This document shows, piece by piece, positions 12,654 to 24,412 of a stretch of DNA of 64,000 bases (position 1 is the first letter of the stretch; the number at the start of each line of letters is the position of its first letter). The notes beneath the pieces were generated by a model that saw nothing but the letters and a program-made list of their open reading frames with translations, had not been told where the DNA came from and searched no databases. This DNA comes from Sarcomyxa edulis (Eukaryota > Basidiomycota > Agaricomycetes > Agaricales > Mycenaceae): NCBI GenBank assembly GCA_009761415.1, contig QUOL01000003.1, positions 2,728,001 to 2,792,000 on the forward strand. The letters run 5' to 3'. Made by a program: the position numbers and the translations under genes.

Positions 12654-14961
12654 ATGCATTCCCCGAACTACCGTCGTCGCTTCCTCTTCTCTTTCCTTCG
12701 AGCGTTTGTTGTCCCTCCGGTCGTAGCTTATGCTGCTTGCTACTGCGCCCACGTCAATGGTATTCTTGTTGCAGTATTGATGACTTTATCTATCCCATGC
12801 AGCATCATCCTCAGGTCTTCGATACACGAATATCGTACCCGTCGCGCTGCTTGCTCTATGGGCGCGAATATTATCCCATGCGCTGTTGGGAAATATCCCG
12901 GCAATCTCGACATCATGTTCAAGATGGTCAAATGCCTCGATACAGGGTATCTTATGCAAGCATTTGCGGATTTGCTCGAGGAACATCAGACCAACATCAT
13001 CAATACACGGATTCTTTGGGAAGATCAGGTACATCGTCTTCGACGCTGTAGCGACTCGGTGTTTGGCTCACGCGACCTAGATCTTCTGTGTCGATGAAGG
13101 AGTCCTGAAGTTCATGTTTGTGACAGGATTTGAACATTTCGAAAGAGGCGAGAAATGGCATGAGAGAATGTAAGACATCTCTTCGATGATCGCTGTCTTT
13201 CACTCTGAAGTAGTTTCGACTTCTACCACTTTAGGGACAATTTCTTTGGAGATGGAATTTTCAACACGTAAAGTGCAATTTCTTGGGACTTCATTATTGT
13301 TCGCTGACACTTGTTCTGTAGAGACGGAGAATCATGGAAGAAGGTTCATTGTATTGTTCTTCTACTGTCTTTACCGCTGATGAGCTCATTTGTGTAGAAT
13401 CGAGCGACAGCACGTCCCTTTTTCTCCAAGAACAGGGTCTCCGACTTCGCCATATTCCGCAAGCATACAAATATCTCCTTGGATCTTCTTTCCATGCACG
13501 CTGCAGAGCGCAGACCGTGTGATATCCAAGACTTATTCTCCCGGTTCACTCTGGACACTGCTAGCGAGTTCCTCTTTGGTATCTCCCTCAATACACTCCA
13601 GAAGCCTCTCCCACAAGCTGGGCGTGTCAAGATTGGGTCACGAGGCTCTCAGAGTGTCGACGGTTATACCGAGTTCGACAATTTCACCAACGCGTTCGAG
13701 AAGGCGCAAGACATAATCGCTCGGCGTGGTTTTTACGGCAGTCTATGGCCTGTGTTTGAGCTTTTGCGAGATAGGACAGAAAATAGCATGACCGTCATAA
13801 AGCAATGGCTTGACCCTCTTGCGCAGAGAGCAGTGCAACGAAAACTCGAGCGTCAGGAGGAGGGGGCCAAACTCTCACTCGAAGACGCGAACTATCTTGA
13901 CTTCCTGGCAGACATGTCAGATGGTACGTGACCGTGTTGCACGTTCCTCTCATATTGATGTGCTCAATGCTGCATCACTCCTTATAGACGTGAACAAGAT
14001 ACGCTTTGATCTCTTGAATCTCTTGCTTGCGTCTCGGGATACAGTAATTACATGTCGATTTCTCTGTTTTAAATGTCGAGTTGACGATATTTCTCAGACT
14101 GCAGGTCTCCTTACCTTTGCTGTGTATCTTCTATGTGTACATCCGGACGTACAGAAGCGCCTCAGGGAAGAAGTTCGTGAACATATTGGTGAAGACGGCC
14201 ACTTGAACCTCGATGGGCTCAAAGATATGAAATATTGTGCGTAATCTGTGCGTCTCGACTTCGTCCGTTGCATTAAAAGATCTACATCCTCAGTGGATGC
14301 CGTGATAAAAGAGACACTGCGCCTCTTCCCCCCCGTTGTTCTAATGCTACGCTGCTCAAAGGACACTCCCTTAGTCATGCCAAATGCCGAAGGTTCCCCT
14401 TTCTACCTTCCTCCTAGAACTCAGGTCCTATTCTCTTCGTTCCTAGTGCATCGCCGGCGCGATCTCTGGGGATCTTCTTGTGAAGACTTCCATCCCGACA
14501 GGTGGCTCGATCCTGCATTGTTATCGCGACTTGTAACATCCCCTCTCATGTATTTTCCTTTCCATGCCGGTCCTCGTCTTGTACGTATCGGTAGCAAACT
14601 CGACCGAAATATTTGGCTGACTAGATATCTCTAAATCTCCTTTGCAAATTTGCTATGGGTAGTGTTTAGGCCAGAACTTTGCTCTGAACGAGGCAGCATA
14701 CTATCTCGCGAGTCTTGTGCAGCGATTTGACAACCTTGAACTTGCTCCGAATGCTCATCCGTCTGGTAGCCTTCCCCCCGACAATTGGAAGGCTGGACCG
14801 GGCAGACAATCCGTGGAGCGGGTTTGGCCTGCATCCTCTTTTACGATCTATGTGAAAGTTAGTCTCTTTGTAGACTACTTTATGTCTTGTGTTTTTGTGT
14901 CCTTCTGACTTGCGTGTCTTTACAGGGCGGTTTGTGGATTCGCGCCTCGGAAAGTCCTTGA
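12654..14961 (+). CDS. Cytochrome P450, CYP63-like
   Basis: Ten exons, roughly 590 residues. The N-terminus MHSPNYRRRFLFSFLRAF with a hydrophobic anchor, the segment GANIIPCAVGKYPGN and NTRILWEDQ are characteristic of white-rot CYP63 (CYP52-like) enzymes, as are FEHFERGEKWHERM, FFGDGIFN and RATARPFFSKNRVSDFAIF. The I-helix reads ASRDTTAGLLTF across an intron (usual form AGRDTTA, so Gly is Ser). The K-helix is KETLRLFPPV, the PERF region FHPDRWLD, and the haem-binding loop FHAGPRL-CLGQNFALNE spans an intron; the cysteine is retained if the acceptor is the TAG just before TGTTTAGGC near 14665. The protein ends GGLWIRASESP. Family members are ER-anchored monooxygenases acting on fatty acids, alkanes and aromatic xenobiotics. 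All essential motifs are present. The substrate is unknown. Confidence 0.88.
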
Positions 14962-15250
14962 TCTGTGAAATTGAATGACTTGAGCACAAGACCTAGGTTT
15001 TGTGTGTTCCAGTATACACTTTGTATTTTTGTCTACTAGTAAGGAAAATGTTTGGGGCGTCTCTGAAAAGCACTTCGCATAATGGTGCCCCTTCTCCATG
15101 TTCATCTCGAGTGCAGTATTTATTGTGGGAATTATGAGCAGACCCCTCACTAACTAGCATAACTATTTGATTGCTGCAACTTGCCACAGTGCCACCGCTT
15201 CCTCCTCCAGGTACACGTCTGCTACAGCTATGCCAGTGGAAGAGTCACGT

Positions 15251-16658
15251 CTATGCAAATTTGGGCTTAACGGCTTCCTCCGCGAACTGCTTCAAAGTGC
15301 TAAACTTCACGCCCAAAGCAACGAGACGAGGATCAGGAACAGTTGTGTCGGTATACATTCCAAAGTCCCTTTGACATTTGTACTAGAGTTATAAGGCTAG
15401 TGAGTATACACAAATTGAATGTTTGCAGAAGTTGACTTACCATCTCATCTATTTCTTCGTATCCAGACGGCCCGGTAGCCTTGAAAGTGACTGGCTTCCC
15501 GAGAACTGCAAGAGAACGTACGGTCAAGACAAAAGACGCTGAGCACAGGAGAAACGCGCCACATGCCTTCACTAAGGACGTTAGCGTATTCGGGATACGT
15601 GACGCGTGCTGTAACGGCAGCGAAAGCGTGGCCTAAAACCTCGGCGGGGCGGCTTTGGTAGTTCTTGAGAAGAGCGAGGACGGATGCTCCAAGGTCCTTG
15701 TGGACCCATGTAATCTCTTGGGTAGCGGTCTCTGTGTAAAGAGGAATGCTGAGGTCGTAACCACTAGAAGAGGCGGTGAGATAGCCTAAGCTGAACCAAA
15801 GTCAGAGTGAGGTACTAGCGAGTTGTCAGGGATATGCTCACTTGTAGGTGTTCTCGACGAACCAGCCTGAAAATACGAGGATTGACGTGAGAAAGGATGA
15901 AACAAACGCACTCACGCGAGAGATGATAGACTCACCAGTGTAGACAGTCGCGTGGGGCAGACCAGAGGCTTTGAGGTACTCTTGTACAGCGGTTTTGTCT
16001 TGGGAGGATTGCACAAAGAGTCAGTTTCAACAAGAAAGCAATAGTATAAGAGGACTGACTCTCAAAGTGGTTCACAGTTGTATATTTCCCGTTGGACACT
16101 GTCTTCGCACTGGGAAGGGAGCTTGCGACGTGAAGGTAGGAGGGTCCGTAAGCAGATAGGTAGTGATTGACAAGTATCTTCTGAGGTGTACGCACCTCCA
16201 GACCAAAAACTTCACATCGACCTCCTTAGAAGCTTCGATTAAGTTGATCCCCTGGTCTATCTCCCCGGTGGTCTTGTCTCCAGCGATGCTGGGGTCATAG
16301 TAGTTGGTGACCTATTGTTCGAATGCCAAAGTCTAGTTTAATGTTCGTGTGGAACATTCAAAAGGAAGCTGACTTACGCCAAAGACACCTTCGCTTCCAG
16401 CGACGGCTTTCTTGATAGACTCTTTGTCCCAGAGATCGGCTTTCACGACCTCAACACCACGCGCCTTGAGTTTCTTGGACGCATCTGAGTCAGGGTTGCG
16501 CGTGGCAGCACGAGGAGCGAACGTTCCGTCGGCGAGAAGAGCGTCAAGGACAGAGGACCCTGTTAAATCACCACGATTAGAGAATGAAAGAGTTCCACCG
16601 CACTTGAGAACGCGCCTTGGGTGCCAGTGGCTCCGAAAATGGTGACGATGCGGGGCAT
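15251..16658 (-). CDS. NmrA-like NAD(P)-binding protein
   Basis: Start MPRIVTIFGATGTQG carries the NmrA-type dinucleotide motif GxxGxxG across an intron. Then come SSVLDALLADGTFAPRAATR, KARGVEVVKADLWDKESI, AGSEGVFG, IDQGINLIEASKEVDVKFLVW, a KYTTVNHFE segment, GLPHATVYTGWFVENTY, a WVHKDLGASVLALLKNY segment, VLGKPVTFKA and a C-terminus ending in FAEEAVKPKFA. The length and exon plan match the second copy at 33516-34909. Family members bind NADP(H) as redox sensors or atypical reductases; the prototype regulates nitrogen metabolism in Aspergillus, but most fungal homologues are uncharacterised. Two introns (16560-16615 and 15506-15566) appear to start with GC instead of GT. It is convergent with the P450 gene, with about 290 bp between the stops. 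Confidence 0.85.
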
Positions 16659-17760
16659 GATAGGAAATAGGTTAGTTTAGTTCCTTGCTTGCCTATAAGT
16701 TAGGGATAGATATTAGCCTCCATCTTGAGCCCGAGTCATAAGCTCGAGGCTGCTCACTGAATGAGGTATATATGAAGGGTGAGTTGAGTTCCTTCTCAGC
16801 ATGAACAGCGAGTACTTATATATCTACGAAGATAGCGGCGGCCGATCAGTCTGACAAGGGTCACTTACCTGACGCATTAGTGATTCTTTAGCGAGGCTTA
16901 CTAGGATAAACTAGTAGCTGCTCAGTACATATGACACGGACCTGCGGCGGCCGTCACAAGCTGAAGGAAGTCCCAAATCCTTTGAGTGGCTCAACCATCT
17001 TGGTCTTTTTTTTGGAATATGGAAGGTTATAAGCATATTAGTATCCAGACGTAGTCCAAATGGCATCGTCGCTGAAGATAGTGTCAAAATTGTGTTAAGA
17101 CGGTGGCGGGATGGCACGCAAGATCTCGGTTTATAGTTGTTAAGTTTAGAGGTTCGCCCCAGAATGGACGTAAGTTGACGCGCTTTGTAGGCACGTGGGC
17201 GTGCACATGGACGGGCCGATTAGCTAGAGACGCGATGGAGTTGTGTCAAGGTGACTAAAGTCGGTACTGGCTGACTTACAGCAGCTGGAACGACGAACTC
17301 ACAATGACTCTTGAAACAATTGATTGCAAATACCACGGCTACGCCTGCTTCTTCGTTGACAATTTTTCAATTGCAGATATATATGGTAGTTCCTGTGTCG
17401 AATCTCTGGCGATTGTCTCTTTCCAACATGAGCTCACACTCTCTGTTCCTTCCTAGATGGCAGAAAGACAGGCGAATGGGTGAAGACTAGGTGCTTAGAC
17501 GGCATGTGTCGTCTATACTGTCAAGTAGATCAATATGGATGACTGATGCTCAGCGGAAGTTGCCACCAACTGCCAACGGAATATCTGTGACATGCAACTG
17601 CGGAGAAATGCCGACGGAGGACCGGTGGACCGATGAAATTGGGGCAGGTTGGAGCAGGTTGAAGGAGTAAAGGGGGTGAGCGTCTGAGAAGTAGAGTTTC
17701 GACCGAATCAATGGATCAATCGTATAACAGCGGATGCGTTGGCCTTGCGTGCACGAATGC
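16659..17760. other. 1.1 kb spacer between two minus-strand genes
   Basis: Holds the promoter of the NmrA-like gene, including a TATATA element, and the 3' flank of the dienelactone hydrolase gene. Short frames at 16911-17117 and elsewhere look random. No repeat was recognised. Confidence 0.5.
16767..16774 (-). promoter_or_regulatory. TATA-like element of the NmrA-like gene
   Basis: TATATATG on the plus strand (CATATATA on the minus strand), about 110 bp upstream of the start codon at 16658. A second TATATAT-rich spot lies near 16816. By-eye assignment. Confidence 0.35.
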
Positions 17761-18956
17761 CTACATATATTTGTTCAACCACTCGACAGTACTCCTGAAA
17801 GCACCCTCTTTGCCCGCCTTGATCTTTGGATTGGTCAAATCCCCCTGGAAGAAGATTACTTAGTCAACATGGCAAAGGAGGAATAAAGCGACTCCGAAGA
17901 AGACCTTGATGGCAAACCCATGTGTACATCCTTCCCAGTAAATCCTTTGATAGCCAGGTACGAATTTGCCGTCTCCAAGGATCGTGTCCGCTTGAGCTTG
18001 GGCAGCGAGAGGAAATTGGTCATCATAGGTGCAGCTGTTGATGAGAAGAGGAGCGTTTGCAGTCGTGGCATATTTCTGGAGACAGGTAGAATTATGATAA
18101 TCGTTGCGGTTAGTTCGATATCATGCTCACCTCTAAGTCGGCAGGACTCTGTAAGAAAGACGGGTGTGCAACGACTGCAACTTGTACCACGTGGTCGAAT
18201 GCGAGGTCAAATACATACCGCCCTACAGAAGACCACGTCTATCTAACATCTAATCAAGATCAGACGGGACGTACCTCCAATGCAGTAGCCAGTGGCTGCA
18301 AATTCGGTGACGCCTTGCGCTTTCAAGCCTGCGATGGCCTTGTCGAGAGTGGGTCGAGTCTTCTCAGGAGTATGCTTGATGATCCAGGGCCGCCAGTCGA
18401 AGGCCTGATGTATCAAGATTATAAGCAATATCCAAGCGTCAGAAATGTGGACGTACGGGATCGTCCAGGGCCTCGACTGAGATTGGGTCTCCATTGAGTA
18501 TATCGGGGATGACGGTCTGTGACGATCAGGTATAAGTTGCAATGCTCATAGAGTCCCATTCAAAAGACAGCCATACTTTGAAGCCATTCCGAGCAAAGTC
18601 GTCGGCCAAAAGCTTGATAATAGCATCAGATTTTCGCGATGGTCCGCGTCTAAATTATCAGACATACCTGGTTATTCACGAATTGGGCTCCCAAACCGTC
18701 CGGAAGGTAGAGAAGGACTTTCTCTTTCGGATAATCCACACTCGGAGTAGCAACGTACGAATCGACTCCGTTGATCTTTTCCCATGTACCTAGTCATCGA
18801 CGAGTGTATTGGGAGTCGCTTCAGCTTTTGGGATTCAGGAGGAATCTGATACCTTCGGGAGTCCCCTCATGCCTCACACCTGTCGTTTGACAATGAGAAT
18901 GTCGCCATATGGAGGGCGATAAACTCACCTTTGACGCAGTCTTTGCATAAACTCAT
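17761..18956 (-). CDS. Dienelactone hydrolase family protein
   Basis: An alpha/beta-hydrolase split into about eight short exons. Start MSLCKDCVKG followed by VRHEGTPEG, TWEKINGVDSYVATPSVDYP, EKVLLYLPDGLGAQFVNNQ, LLADDFARNGFK, TVIPDILNGDPIS, and the nucleophile elbow FAATGYCIGG (Cys nucleophile, G-x-C-x-G). Then come AFDHVVQVAVVAHPSFL, a CTYDDQFPL segment that could carry the acid, and the histidine in YWEGCTHGFAIK. The C-terminus is STVEWLNKYM, stop TAG at 17763-17761. The Cys-Asp-His triad of the family is visible. The family hydrolyses dienelactones in ring-cleavage pathways, but fungal members are broad and often of unknown substrate; the N-terminal Cys pattern and EGTPEG are common in fungal cytosolic members. 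About 250 residues. Confidence 0.88.
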
Positions 18957-19383
18957 ATTGAGTAGAGACCTAGACGATGGGAAGAACTCAAGAAGATGGG
19001 TACTTCCTAGACTAGCAAATACTGATTTGCAACCCGCCTCAGATCCGTATCCCCTCAACTCAGTTCTCAACTCCGAAGAGACAATTCGGTCCGGGGGGTC
19101 TAGACCTGATTGCAGAACGCGTACATGATAGTTCGAATAGTCCCATTCTCGTAGATGGTGCTGGTGAATTCCAACCTGATGAATTGATACAGCAAAGCTG
19201 AGCAAGCGAAAATGAAGCGAATGTCTTGGAGAAAATTTGGGAGAGTTACCGAGTCACAAGAGCACGATATCGTGACCGTGACAATGTATTCCGAATTTTC
19301 TCTTGAATTTATTTCTGTCTTCATTCCCGTTCACGCTGTTCCAAGTTTTTCCCGTTTCGACGGCCAACTCTCTTTAATTCATC
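18957..19383. other. Divergent promoter region
   Basis: About 430 bp between the dienelactone hydrolase start (minus) and the serine/proline-rich gene start (plus), presumably carrying both promoters. Nothing further is recognised. Confidence 0.5.
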
Positions 19384-22129
19384 ATGAGATCACCTCCAGG
19401 AAAGGACTACGTGGATCGCGGAACCCAGACGGATCCGTTGGATTCCCCGTCATCGACGACTATTTACAGTGCAGACTCAGAATCGTCTTCGCCAAGTAGT
19501 AACGCGGCAGGACTTCGCTCCACTGGAAAACGCTACGTATCCGACTTGGTCGTCGAAGATCCTTCCCAAAGTGACTCAAGTAACACTCATTTTCACACTT
19601 CTACCCAACCTGGCAGCGCATATAGTCGATCTTTGTCGGCAGAAAGCATCGATGCTCTTTCTAGTAATGTCCAATCGCTTCACACGTATGATCAACTTCA
19701 GTATGCAAGACCCTCGCCTTCGCACAAACCCAAGAAGAATCGGATAGTCTCCTTGCCTGAGGTCGGCACTGATCCTATTGTCGCTGCCAGAGACCTATAT
19801 CCAACCCCTCGCGTCGTATCCTTGACCGAACGTCCAAGACCCTCGATGTCCTTTGCAGGATCCTCTCCTTCAGACTGCTTTGAAACCTCTGTCTCTATGG
19901 ATAACTCCAACTCTTACTTCTCTGTAACACATTTTACTAGGATCCACCCTTACGGACCTTCCTCGGACGACAATCTTCCGCATACACCCTCACCGCCTTC
20001 ATCTCCGGACTCTGTGATGATCATCGGGAACGAACCTCGAGTGCAAGTTCATCATAACTTTCTTCGCAGCAAAAGTCATTCCCCTTATCCTGATGACGAT
20101 GGTACTTGATTCCTGGAGGGTTATCACTGCCAGATCTTAATCAATTTCTCTTCATAGGATGGATTACATGGGCAAGCTCCCCTCCAAGACCAATTCCTGC
20201 ATTACATGGCCCTCTGTCATTGCCTTATGCACGTTGTCCCTCGTGCGTCTTTCATCTTAATCCCAGCAAAGAATTTTACCTTATCTTTGTAAACGATATA
20301 GTGGTGCTGAAGGGACACTAATCGAAGGACCAGATGATCTCCCTCGCATCATATGGGGATTAGGCGTCGACGACTCTCCTCCGAACCAAACTTCACGGGT
20401 CACCTCTAACGTTCACCAAAGAACGTCTTCTCACTCGAGCCAATCCCAAGCTCAGGTCAACGTAACTACTCCTGTTCATCAGTCGATTCTGCGTAAGTCG
20501 GTCATAGTCAAAGCTGAACAAGAGGCTGTCCGTCAGTCCAACTTGGATTACCTTTCTCGGGACGATGGTCATAGCCGAACTGCTCTTCATCAACGTGCAT
20601 TGGACACGCTCGGAGCGCGATACCCTCGCGACGGAAATTCCAATGCGGCAGCTCTACTTTATTCTTCTGGACATCTTGGAACATCAGGAAACGTATGGAG
20701 CCCAACATCGTATGGGCCGGAATATCATCTTCGGAGTCCTGAATCACTTGTCAACGAGCGCCGCGCTGCAACCAATGCAATCAACAAAGACAGAGGAGGC
20801 CTTGGTTTAGGACTAGACTGGGAGGCTACTCTTGCGCGAAACAACCTCAGAGAATCGTCGAGTCTTGATCTTGACACTACCTCCCATATCGAACGTCTAT
20901 CTTCTAGATCCAAACCCAAACCTGTCGAATGTATGGCCTTGAAACCTTCAGCTCCCGTATTCGTTCCTGCTACACCCATCAATCTCTACCCTCGCATCGT
21001 TGTTGAACCCCGTTCTTCTGGTATCGATGCGGTTCCTCTCCCTGTTCCTCGTCGAATGTCTGCTTTAGACATTGCACACCAATACAGGAACAACCAGTCT
21101 AATGCGTTGCCTACACCGCCAAACTCAGCTTCTCCGCAATGGTCGCCATACTTGTCTGGCTATCCTGGACCTCTCCTCTCTCCTGGGCTCCCTCATTTGG
21201 AACAGTTCGAACCCGCTCGTCTCCACTCCCAACTGCGACCGCAATTAGTGGCCGAACGTCTACATCAATCCCACGAATTGCGTCGATTCGTGAAGGACCG
21301 GATTGGAAGATCTGAGTCAAACTACAATCCTGGCGATGCTAATACTTGGTCTCCGGTCAGTGACTCGTCTCCTTATCTCCGTTTACTCAGGACTCCTCGC
21401 CTTTCCATGCAAGAACTTTCTCCCGATGCCTCCTCCTTGTTCTATAACCGTACACTCGCCGCTCCTCTCAAAAGACAAACACATATCTCCTCCCCACCTC
21501 ACCCTGGCCCTCCTCCTACCAGCCCGCTTCCTCCTGTTCCAGAACGCCGTATCTCTTCCCCGACCTCTCCCATTGTCTTCGAACGCCCTCCTTCTCTGTT
21601 ATCTCCAAAGTCGCGTGATATAATCAGTGGTCACTGCCCACGTTCCGTCCCTCTTGCTCGCTTGATGCAACGCCGTCTAGCCTCTGTCCCTGAGGAGGAC
21701 GCAGATCTGTTTGTCGAGAACATTATCCCGCGTCAACATCATTCGTCTGCCCGTCTTGTCCCCAAGCACCGAAGTCCTCATAGTCGCGTCGGTCCTTCGA
21801 CGCCTGCCATGTCAGATTCGATGGAACCCAAAATGTCTTCAACGACCCTTAGCCCTGTGTCGCTTCTAACAAGAACTGGGGAAGGGCTTGACAATGGTGA
21901 TCGTGGGTTGTTCGACGAGCAAGCGAGTGCTCGTTCTGCAGCGACGTTAGCTACGGTGAAGCTTCCGTTCAAGGCGCGTCTTGGGGCACATGGGCAGGGG
22001 AAGCAAGGTTTGATGGACTTGGGTGTCGGATATACCGAGGATGGTCCCGATGATGTCCCTGGACCAAAGAAAAAGAAGTTCAGAGGAAGGAGAAAGCGTG
22101 GATCGTCGAGAATAGGTGCCCCTCTCTAA
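19384..22129 (+). CDS. Serine/proline-rich, C-terminally basic protein, function unknown
   Basis: Three exons with introns at 20102-20157 and 20243-20301; the joined frame is 877 codons with no interruption, which supports both splice choices. The N-terminal 240 residues are low-complexity Ser/Thr/Asp-rich (YVDRGTQTDP, SPPSSPDSV). A conserved-looking core around the second intron reads YARCPSGAEGTLIEGPDDLP followed by RIIWGLGVDD. The middle is disordered and proline-rich (PPHPGPPPTSPLPPVPERR, a possible SH3 or WW ligand). The end is VKLPFKARLG and a basic block PGPKKKKFRGRRKRGSS that resembles a nuclear localisation signal. I recall similar conserved hypothetical proteins in basidiomycetes but no assigned function. 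Nuclear or cell-polarity scaffold roles are guesses only. Confidence 0.82.
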
Positions 22130-22955
22130 ATTTTGCTGTCAAACGGTGTGTCGTTCTCTCTGTCTCTCCGTCTGTCTCTCTTTTCGTTCCTTTGATCTCG
22201 ACCCCTGTTTTGTCCTGTAACTTATGTCCTTCAAATAATCACCTCGATCATGTACGAACTCTTTCCTGATTTCTGATTTCCTTTCCGTATCCATATTTTT
22301 TCATTACTCTAGATGTGCTGTAGGCCATAATACCTCTACTTTCGCTATCGTCTCTTCGTGACACGCATATCATACCTTATGTTTCTACCGTATAATTCAT
22401 CCGAACACGGAATCTCTCGTCTTCCAGAGTACCTGATACGATTGTCATGTTTCGCACCGCTGATTTGGGTTTCTGTCTACACCTCAGGTGATGACCGCCA
22501 CTACCGTTTGTTTACCCCTCGTCGTTGCCTAGAACTGCGCAGCATGGATGATTCATGTGGACAGGTGCCACACAGAGAAACTTTACCATAGACTCGGTGG
22601 CTCTACCGTTGATTCGGTGACGGTGACATGTTTACAGTTGAAGTTCGGATGCTTGATTGTTGTAATGTTGACGGATTTGGAATTGGCGCTCGACGCTCTT
22701 TCGGTCCTAACTATCCTATCCTGTTGGGTCAGATCCCTATGGCCACTGACACCTTCCACTGTTTCGTCGCTCGGGTGCGTGTGGGTCACCTACGCATCGT
22801 ACTCGGCCGAACGGCTGGAGAAAGTAAGTGGTACGTATATTCATCGGCACCTCAAGCCTCCTGCCATCGGATGAATGCACCGTCATATGTCCAGGGGACA
22901 TATATACTAGCCGTGGAGGAAGGCTTCCAACCCATCGATCTTGTTTCTCGTATCC
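22130..22955. other. Spacer with 3' flank and promoter
   Basis: 830 bp between two plus-strand genes. The first part is pyrimidine-rich (GTCTCTCTGTCTCTCC) as in a 3' untranslated region. Frames at 22583-23222 overlap the downstream gene and have no family motifs. A TATATAC element lies at its 3' end. Confidence 0.5.
22900..22908 (+). promoter_or_regulatory. TATA box of the FAD monooxygenase gene
   Basis: ATATATACT about 50 bp upstream of the ATG at 22956, a position expected for a core promoter with a short leader of about 20 nt. It supports the ATG at 22956 rather than any upstream start. Confidence 0.45.
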
Positions 22956-24212
22956 ATGTCTTTCTCCGAGTCTATTGCCCCATCGTCCACAAGCTCTCTC
23001 CGCATCGGTATCATAGGAGGGGGTCCCGCAGGCCTCATCCTCGCGCGCGTCCTTCAAGTACACGGTGTCAAAGCTTCCATCACCGTCTACGAACGCGAAC
23101 CAGCCACTGGTGCTCGTTTCCAAGGTGGCACGCTCGACCTTCGCACCAAGACGGGACAGCTTGCGATCGATCATGCAGGACTTGGGGCACAGTTCCGCGA
23201 GTTGGCTCGTCCTGAAGGGCAAGAGATGAAGCTCATCGATAAATCAGGGAAGGTTCACTTCCAGGATAAAGGGGATGGGCCTGGGAAGGAGTTCTCAAGG
23301 CCTGAGATCGATAGAGGTGATTTGCGGGAGATGTTTTTGAGGTCGTTAGAACCTGCGACGGTGCGTTGGGGGTGCCATCTCGAGATGGTCATACCTGTCA
23401 AAGATGCAGTGTCTGGAAGGCCTCGTTATCAGCTCCATTTTACGAGCGCAGAAGAAGACGCAATCGTTGATCTCGTGGTCGGCGCGGACGGCACTTGGTC
23501 GAAAGTTCGTCCCCTCGTATCGACCTGCTCTCCGTTCTATTCAGGTTCCATCTTCATCGAGACTTATATCAGCCCTGCGATCTTGTCCGCTCATCCCGCC
23601 ATAGACGCTCTGGTCGGCCAAGGATCCATATACGCCTTGGAGGAAGAGAAAGGTCTCCTGGGCCAACGCAACACAGGTGGTGGAGTTCGCGTATACGCAG
23701 CACTCGCTAAACCTGAATCATGGTTGGACGATACGAAACTCGCGATCATCGCCGATCCCTCCAGGTCCTTGCAGTTCATCGAAAGCCAGTATGAAGGCTG
23801 GAACGATGGGTTACTTGACTTGCTGCGTAACAGTGATACGAACCACGTTATTCCTCGCAAGCTCTACATGTTTCCTGTCGACCATCGTTGGGCGTCCCGA
23901 CAAGGTGTCACCCTTGTCGGGGATGCTGGCCATGTCATGACACCGTTCGCTGGAGAAGGTGCCAACATTGCGCTACTTGATGGGGCAAAGTTGGGTTTGG
24001 AGATTGCAAAGAGGTATGAAGAGACAGTTGCGAAGAAGGAAGAGGGTCTTGAATGGTTGGATGAAGCTGTGGCGGCATACGAGAAGGTCATGTTCGTGAG
24101 GTCTGAGGCTATGGCGAGGATGACGGAGAGAACTATGAGGGCTGCTATGGGACCTGAGGGTGTGCATGAGCTGGTGAGAGTGTTCGCTCAAGATCCATCC
24201 CTTCTTGATTAA
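22956..24212 (+). CDS. FAD-dependent monooxygenase, TetX-like (class A flavoprotein)
   Basis: Intronless, 418 residues, unusual among the heavily split neighbours. The N-terminal Rossmann motif is LRIGIIGGGPAGLILARVL (GxGxxG) followed by SITVYERE. Next come GTLDLRTKTGQLAIDHAG, the PEIDRGDLREMFL motif with the conserved Arg, and the DG motif VVGADGTWSKVRPLV. The second FAD motif is GVTLVGDAGHVMTPFAGEGA, followed by NIALLDGAKLGLEIAK. This order (GG-x-LDL, R-x-D-L, GADG, GDAxHxxxPFAGxGxN) is that of TetX-like and related aromatic-ring or xenobiotic hydroxylases using NAD(P)H and O2. The substrate is not predictable. No signal peptide is visible and the enzyme is likely cytosolic. Start chosen at the ATG giving MSFSESIAP. 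The absence of introns may reflect retroposition or acquisition; it is not proof of either. Confidence 0.93.
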   Translation: MSFSESIAPSSTSSLRIGIIGGGPAGLILARVLQVHGVKASITVYEREPATGARFQGGTLDLRTKTGQLAIDHAGLGAQFRELARPEGQEMKLIDKSGKVHFQDKGDGPGKEFSRPEIDRGDLREMFLRSLEPATVRWGCHLEMVIPVKDAVSGRPRYQLHFTSAEEDAIVDLVVGADGTWSKVRPLVSTCSPFYSGSIFIETYISPAILSAHPAIDALVGQGSIYALEEEKGLLGQRNTGGGVRVYAALAKPESWLDDTKLAIIADPSRSLQFIESQYEGWNDGLLDLLRNSDTNHVIPRKLYMFPVDHRWASRQGVTLVGDAGHVMTPFAGEGANIALLDGAKLGLEIAKRYEETVAKKEEGLEWLDEAVAAYEKVMFVRSEAMARMTERTMRAAMGPEGVHELVRVFAQDPSLLD

Positions 24213-24412
24213 GTATAAGATTGATTGCTATTATGGCTTTGTACGCACTTTTACATCCCCCACCACTCACTCTTATACTATACTTTTGCTGCTTTGGACT
24301 TCTCTGGACTGAGACGACTGAGACTAGACTCGTTTTCGACTGAGTCGACAGGGATGTCAGATTGGCGGTGTAAGTACGTGGCAAGTTAAAACTTGAACGC
24401 AAGTCATTCTAT

